From contig JALHTB010000137.1 in the NCBI GenBank assembly GCA_022865625.1, positions 1 through 17,347 on the forward strand: a stretch of DNA of 17,347 nucleotides. Direction: 5' to 3'. The notes below the pieces were generated by a model that made no database searches, was not told the DNA's origin, and worked only from the letters and a program-made list of their open reading frames with translations. The stretch's first letter is position 1; every line of letters starts with the position of its first letter. The translations under genes and the position numbers were made by a program. Of the stretch, positions 13,338 to 17,347 are shown in pieces. The DNA comes from Candidatus Bathyarchaeota archaeon. Lineage in GTDB: Archaea; Thermoproteota; Bathyarchaeia; 40CM-2-53-6; FEN-987.

Positions 13338-14498
13338 TTGTCGGATGTGCGACATGTGAGCCACAGGCTCGCCTACGTCTACAGCGATGACTTCCTGAAG
13401 TATGATTTTGGGCCCGGCCATCCGCTGACGCCGATCAGACTGAAGTTGACATATGAGCTTTCACGAGCAAAAGGCCTCTTTGACGATCAGAGAATCAGCG
13501 TGATCCCACCACGCGTCGCCAGTGAGGACGAGGTGAGACTCTTCCATACAGAGGAGTACATCAGCCTCGTGAAGAGAATGAGCAAATCAGGGCATGGACT
13601 TCTTGACCTCGGCGATACACCAGCCTTCAAGGGAGTCTACGAAGCCTCAGCGATGGCTGTCGGGGCCACACTCGACGCCGTGGACGCCGTGATGAACGGA
13701 CGGGCTGATCACGGAGTAAATATTTCAGGAGGGCTTCATCACGCGCATGAGGATAGAGCGTCAGGTTTCTGTGTCTTCAATGACCCGGCCGTGGCAGTAG
13801 CGTACTTGAAGAAGAAATACAGTCTCAGCAGGATCATGTACTTCGACATGGACGCACATCACGGCGACGGAGTGATGTACGGATTCTACACCGACGCCGG
13901 GGTTCTTGACGTGGATTTCCATGAAGACGGACGATTCCTGTTTCCAGGCACGGGATTCACCTTCGAGACCGGTGAAAAAGCCGGAGAAGGCTTCAAGGCC
14001 AACATTCCAGTACCTCCCGGGACCGGCGATGAACCCTACCTGACTGGGTTCAAAGAGATCGTTCCCGCTCTCGTCCGAGCGTACAAGCCAGAGTTCATCA
14101 TAGCTCAATGCGGAGCCGACTCTCACACGGACGATTTACTTGCTCACATCCAATTGACGACCCGAACATACGAAGAAAACATCGCCACACTGCACAAACT
14201 CGCTCACGAGGTCGCCTCTGGAAGAATAGTTGCTGTTGGTGGAGGAGGATACAACCCTGCGAATGTTGCGAGATGCTGGACCGTGGTCGCTGCGACGCTC
14301 AGCGAAATTCACATGACCAATGAGATTCCAAGCGAATGGAAGAGTTACTTCCGGCGAGTCGTAGGTATGACGCCGCCAGAGACCTTGAGGAGCGAACCTC
14401 CAAGAGACTATGACCCAGAGAGAGGGGCAGACGAGATACGAAAGAGCGTTGAAGATCTGAGAAAGCGAATTCCTCTTCTGAGCAGTGGCAAATCGTAG
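13338..14498 (+). CDS. Histone deacetylase-family hydrolase (AcuC/class I HDAC type)
   Basis: A zinc-dependent amidohydrolase of the arginase-deacetylase fold, 386 residues, the AcuC length. Visible active-site residues are H134 and H135 (GGLHHAHED), the zinc ligands D172 and H174 (FDMDAHHGDG) and D261 (CGADSHTDD), the catalytic Y305 in GGGGYNP, and the PGTG turn (203-206). The N-terminal PGHPLTPIRLKL segment is also typical. In bacteria AcuC deacetylates acetyl-CoA synthetase; archaeal members may act on acetylated proteins such as chromatin proteins, or on acetylpolyamines. The complete zinc site argues for activity. The start is TTG 13338, supported by the TATA box; the stop is 12 bases from the convergent TatD gene. 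Substrate unknown. Confidence 0.9.
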   Translation: MSDVRHVSHRLAYVYSDDFLKYDFGPGHPLTPIRLKLTYELSRAKGLFDDQRISVIPPRVASEDEVRLFHTEEYISLVKRMSKSGHGLLDLGDTPAFKGVYEASAMAVGATLDAVDAVMNGRADHGVNISGGLHHAHEDRASGFCVFNDPAVAVAYLKKKYSLSRIMYFDMDAHHGDGVMYGFYTDAGVLDVDFHEDGRFLFPGTGFTFETGEKAGEGFKANIPVPPGTGDEPYLTGFKEIVPALVRAYKPEFIIAQCGADSHTDDLLAHIQLTTRTYEENIATLHKLAHEVASGRIVAVGGGGYNPANVARCWTVVAATLSEIHMTNEIPSEWKSYFRRVVGMTPPETLRSEPPRDYDPERGADEIRKSVEDLRKRIPLLSSGKS

Positions 14499-14510
14499 AG
14501 ACCGTTATGC

Positions 14511-15272
14511 CTATTCGATCCTGAATAATTGTCTTGCATTCCGAGAGGTTATCTCGGCTAGTTCGGTGACTTCGATTCCCTTCAGATCCGCGACCTTATG
14601 CGCCGTCTCCACAACAAATGCTGGTTCGTTGCGTTTTCCTTGCTCTGACTGAGGAGTAAGCCACGGGCAGTCGGTTTCCAGCACAATCGATTCTATAGGC
14701 AGACGCTCGACGACCTGATGCAGCCTTCTTGCGGTTGGAAAGGTGACCGGCCCTGCAATCGAGATGATGTAGCCTAACTTGATTGCCTCTTCCGCCATCT
14801 CGATGCTGCCCGAGAAGCAGTGCAAGACTCCGGAGACTTCTTTGCCAGACTTGCGCATCATCCGCATGACATCTGCGTGTGCCTCGCGATCATGTATGAC
14901 CACTGGCAGCTGCAGTTCCTTTGCGAGCTGAAGTTGCTGCTCAAATGCCTCTGTTTGCTGTTGTCTGGGGGAGAGATCACGATAGTAGTCAAGGCCTATC
15001 TCCCCAATTGCCACGACCTTCGGAGCATGAGCAAGTTCGCGAAGTGAAGCAAGCACGTCAGTCCGTATCGTCTTCGCGTTGTGTGGGTGGATTCCGACTA
15101 CGGCATACACGTTCTTGTGGTTGTTCGCGATTTGAACTGCTTCGTGACTTGCGTTGAGATCGTAGCCGATGTTGACGATTGCGGCTAGACCAGCGGAGAA
15201 TGCTCTCTCAATTACTTGCTCTCTGTCATTTTTGAAGTCAGGCCATTGCAGATGAGCATGAGTGTCGATCAA
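14511..15272 (-). CDS. TatD family metal-dependent hydrolase (putative 3'-5' DNase)
   Basis: A TIM-barrel metal hydrolase, 253 residues, the standard TatD length. All ligand motifs are present: DTHAHL (H5, H7), GEIGLDYYRD (E91), IHDREAH (H127), LHCFSGS (H151) and LETDCPWLTP (D201). TatD proteins in bacteria and eukaryotes have Mg2+-dependent 3'-5' exonuclease activity on DNA or RNA; many relatives are only inferred. The start is TTG at 15270-15272 with GAGGA 8 bases upstream, which decides it. It lies 90 bases downstream of the CMD-family gene on the same strand, and a TATA-like word (CTATATG, about 15346-15352) in that gap suggests it may have its own promoter. Identity is secure; nuclease role is by family. 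Confidence 0.93.
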   Translation of the reverse strand: MIDTHAHLQWPDFKNDREQVIERAFSAGLAAIVNIGYDLNASHEAVQIANNHKNVYAVVGIHPHNAKTIRTDVLASLRELAHAPKVVAIGEIGLDYYRDLSPRQQQTEAFEQQLQLAKELQLPVVIHDREAHADVMRMMRKSGKEVSGVLHCFSGSIEMAEEAIKLGYIISIAGPVTFPTARRLHQVVERLPIESIVLETDCPWLTPQSEQGKRNEPAFVVETAHKVADLKGIEVTELAEITSRNARQLFRIE

Positions 15273-15362
15273 CTTTGAGTTCCTCTGGCAGATGACTCAA
15301 GCATTCTATGAGGGGGTCTCTACTCTGGTGAAGGCCATGTTCTGGGCATATAGAGCCTTGAC

Positions 15363-15731
15363 CTAGCCGGATTTCGAGCCAGTCTTTGCGAGTTGCTGGC
15401 ATTCCTCTAGACGTTCGACTGCGCGCCTCAGGTGCGGTATCGTTATTGAGCCGCCGACGACAAGAGCGACATTGAGAGCTTCATAGAACTCTGAGTCGGT
15501 TACTCCTTCCTCTACACAACGAATAACGTGATAGGTTATGCAATCGTCGCATCTGAGCACGACTGAAGCTACCAGGCCCAGCAGTTCCTTCGTCTTCGTC
15601 GAGAGAGAGCCCTTTTCGTAGGCAGCCGAGTCCAAGTTGAAGAAGCGTTTGATCTGTAGGTTGCCTGAGGCGAGTATCTTCTCATTCATCTTCTCGCGGT
15701 ATTCTCGGAATTCTTTCAGGGTTTCACGCAT
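15363..15731 (-). CDS. Carboxymuconolactone decarboxylase/AhpD-family protein
   Basis: A 122-residue, all-helical protein. The AhpD-type redox motif C61-D-D-C64 with H68 (CDDCITYH) is intact, and the C-terminal VVGGSITIPHLRRA part is typical of the CMD domain. Members with this CxxC-H motif are usually thiol peroxidases or disulfide carriers, whereas true carboxymuconolactone decarboxylases lack it, so a redox role is more likely than ring-cleavage metabolism. Its ATG at 15731 is preceded by a 102-base gap with a weak A/T-rich word (AAACTATTT on the - strand, around 15771-15780) that could be its promoter. Its partner and substrate are not evident. Confidence 0.88.
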   Translation of the reverse strand: MRETLKEFREYREKMNEKILASGNLQIKRFFNLDSAAYEKGSLSTKTKELLGLVASVVLRCDDCITYHVIRCVEEGVTDSEFYEALNVALVVGGSITIPHLRRAVERLEECQQLAKTGSKSG

Positions 15732-15833
15732 GATTCGCCCACGTCTCGAGACATTGGGAGCCTATCAAAGAAATAGTTTTGGAAGCGGGCCCTCTTGTTA
15801 CGAAGCTGTTGGCACATCAAATCCTTCGGCGGT

Positions 15834-17072
15834 CTACGCGCACTTGCTCGATCCCATTGTCTCTCTGGACGATTTCTGGATTCTCGCGGTTGAGACTGCA
15901 AAGATAACGCAGGCCGCCAGTAGGATTGCTGTGAGCGATGTGAATGAGCCCAAGTAGCCGAGGCTTGTTGCAAGTACGAATCCGGTCATGATGGGTCCTA
16001 ACGTCTGCCCGACATCCATGATTGTGCTTAGGAAGCCCATGCCTGTGCCCATGAGAGACTCGCTCGTGATCTCGCTGACAAGCGCTGGGGTCGATGAGGT
16101 TACCATAGAGAAACCGATCCCGTATAGAATCGAAATCAATAGGAGAAGAGAAGAGTGAGTGGTAAAGGGGATTGCACCAAGAGTAAATGCGGCGAGTATT
16201 GATCCGGCGACTATCGGCATTCTCCTCCCAATTCTGTCCGAGAATCTCCCCATGAGGGGTTTGAGTAAAGTGACCGCGGCAAGCTGGGAGCCCATGATTA
16301 TTCCTAACATAAGCGAGTCAACGTGAGCAATCTCCCTAAGGTATCCAACCAAGAAGAATTCTGTTGCACCAAACGCGTAGTATTGTGAGGCTTCGACCAA
16401 GCTCACTGCCAGAGTGCAACGGTTGCTCGCAACAACAATCCATCCCTCGAATAGATGCGAACCTCTCCGCGGATCTCGGGAGTCATGCTTTCCGGTCTGC
16501 GGCTTCTCTTTCAGGAGTACTAGCGCTGTGATGAAGGCAGTGATGCCAGCGATCCCTACGGCCAAGTAGAGATCATGAAACCCATAGTTCGTGAGGAAGA
16601 GAATGTAGCCGCCTAGGAACGGGGCGATGGTTCTTCCAATGGTGGTCACGGAAGAGAAGAGCGAGATCCGCTCTGCTCTAGTAGTGGGGAAAAGTTCTGC
16701 AACGAACGCATTCCCAACAGGCACAAACATGGCTGTGGCGAAGCCGTGGTAGAACCTGACCAGAGCAAGTTGCCACCAAGAACCCACTATGAGGTAGAAG
16801 AAAGGAGCGGAGGCGAATATTGCCCCGGATACAAAGAGAATCTTTCTTCTCCCAAAGATGTCGGAGAGCGAGCCTGCAGGCAGGCTGACTAGTATTCCAG
16901 GGATGGTTGACGCCGCCGCCACAAAGCCCATCAGAGAATCCGGAGTGTCCAGAGCGCGTGCAAACGGGTTCAACACGGGATTCTTGGACATCGTTGAGCT
17001 GAGAATTGCGAAGAAACCGACAACACAGAGCGCCCAGAACAAGTGCCCAGCAGCGGGCTTCATAGAAGTCAT
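15834..17072 (-). CDS. Major facilitator superfamily transporter
   Basis: A 412-residue integral membrane protein with about 12 hydrophobic helices in two halves. Each half carries an MFS loop motif: GSLSDIFGRRK after helix 2 and GRFSDRIGRRMP after helix 8. The middle loop (about residues 195-215) is charged. This layout fits drug/metabolite exporters or sugar/organic-acid transporters; the substrate cannot be told from sequence. The ATG at 17070-17072 overlaps the stop of the upstream gene by 4 bases (ATGA), so the two are translationally coupled. A second methionine three codons in is possible as the start. No signal peptide beyond the first helix is expected. Confidence 0.92.
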   Translation of the reverse strand: MTSMKPAAGHLFWALCVVGFFAILSSTMSKNPVLNPFARALDTPDSLMGFVAAASTIPGILVSLPAGSLSDIFGRRKILFVSGAIFASAPFFYLIVGSWWQLALVRFYHGFATAMFVPVGNAFVAELFPTTRAERISLFSSVTTIGRTIAPFLGGYILFLTNYGFHDLYLAVGIAGITAFITALVLLKEKPQTGKHDSRDPRRGSHLFEGWIVVASNRCTLAVSLVEASQYYAFGATEFFLVGYLREIAHVDSLMLGIIMGSQLAAVTLLKPLMGRFSDRIGRRMPIVAGSILAAFTLGAIPFTTHSSLLLLISILYGIGFSMVTSSTPALVSEITSESLMGTGMGFLSTIMDVGQTLGPIMTGFVLATSLGYLGSFTSLTAILLAACVIFAVSTARIQKSSRETMGSSKCA

Positions 17073-17347
17073 TGAACGGCCTCTCTCACCTTGCTTTTCA
17101 GGAATTCTCGCTTTCGTTTCGGATCCAGTTTCTCAATTTCGCTTGCATACTTCTGTCTGACCATGCGAAGCTTGCAGTATGCGTATAGTGCGTCGTAGAG
17201 ATACGCCTGCTTCTCTATCGCGTCATGATCATTCTTTGCGATCATCATGGAACCTGCCGCCATGGCTTCCAACCCTATGCTCTCGGGCGCAAGATCTGTC
17301 TTGCCCGTATCTGCGGCTCTCACGATCTTCGCCAGCTCGAGCAGGGC
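17069..17347 (-). CDS. Unrecognised helical protein, 5' end outside window
   Basis: Frame open to the window edge; 92 codons visible, with residues before the in-frame GTG at 17323 (ALLELAKIV) looking like normal coding sequence, so the true start lies beyond 17347. The visible part is helical, with a small-residue segment (EAMAAGSMM) and a charged C-terminal helix rich in K, R and E. There are no cysteine clusters, membrane segments or catalytic motifs. I do not recognise the family. The stop overlaps the MFS transporter start by 4 bases, so both are probably in one operon and might be functionally linked. Confidence 0.65.
   Translation of the reverse strand, partial: ALLELAKIVRAADTGKTDLAPESIGLEAMAAGSMMIAKNDHDAIEKQAYLYDALYAYCKLRMVRQKYASEIEKLDPKRKREFLKSKVREAVQ

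Overview
The window reads as archaeal chromosome, most likely from an uncultured anaerobic, hydrogen-using lineage. The evidence is TATA-like boxes about 25-40 bases before several start codons, near-leaderless TTG/ATG starts, a single-domain KaiC-type ATPase, a zinc-ribbon/RDD membrane protein, a class I HDAC-fold deacetylase and, above all, a complete cytosolic heterodisulfide reductase-[NiFe] hydrogenase (HdrABC-MvhADG) cluster. A coiled-coil protein at 2190-3086 resembles, from memory, uncharacterised proteins of the Thermoproteota/TACK group (Bathyarchaeia, Thaumarchaeota), so I lean toward a Bathyarchaeia-like organism. That placement is an inference with modest confidence. No rRNA, tRNA, CRISPR array or insertion sequence was found.

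Layout. Left part, mostly + strand (1-4990): the 3' part of an AlkD-type DNA alkylation repair gene; a ureohydrolase (agmatinase/arginase) on the - strand that has lost its N-terminal third; a KaiC-like ATPase whose 5' end overlaps that broken end; a coiled-coil protein; a zinc ribbon-RDD membrane protein; and an M24 (Xaa-Pro) peptidase. Middle part, - strand (11910 down to 5038): seven tightly packed genes in the order hdrC-hdrB-hdrA-mvhD-mvhG-mvhA-hydrogenase maturation protease. The first six are separated by gaps of 0-6 bases or 4-base overlaps, so this is almost certainly one operon. Right part: a control region of about 340 bases with TATA-like boxes and two inverted-repeat structures; a family 2 glycosyltransferase with an unusual membrane-anchor extension; an HDAC-family deacetylase (+); and on the - strand a TatD-type hydrolase, an AhpD/CMD-family protein, an MFS transporter and the 3' part of an unrecognised gene.

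How the genes work together. By homology with methanogens, MvhA and MvhG oxidise H2, MvhD passes the electrons to HdrA, and HdrA's flavin bifurcates them: one branch to ferredoxin, the other through HdrC to the HdrB noncubane [4Fe-4S] clusters, which reduce a heterodisulfide (CoM-S-S-CoB in methanogens). The last gene encodes the endopeptidase that would clip the 26-residue C-terminal tail of MvhA after nickel insertion. No methyl-coenzyme M reductase or other methanogenesis gene is in the window, so the real disulfide acceptor cannot be read from here. The flanking genes look like housekeeping or accessory genes without an evident link to the hydrogenase operon.

The most noteworthy points are the single-operon arrangement of the whole bifurcating complex plus its maturase, the truncated ureohydrolase colliding head-to-head with the KaiC gene, the fused N-terminus of the glycosyltransferase, and the nested inverted repeat between the hydrogenase operon and that glycosyltransferase.
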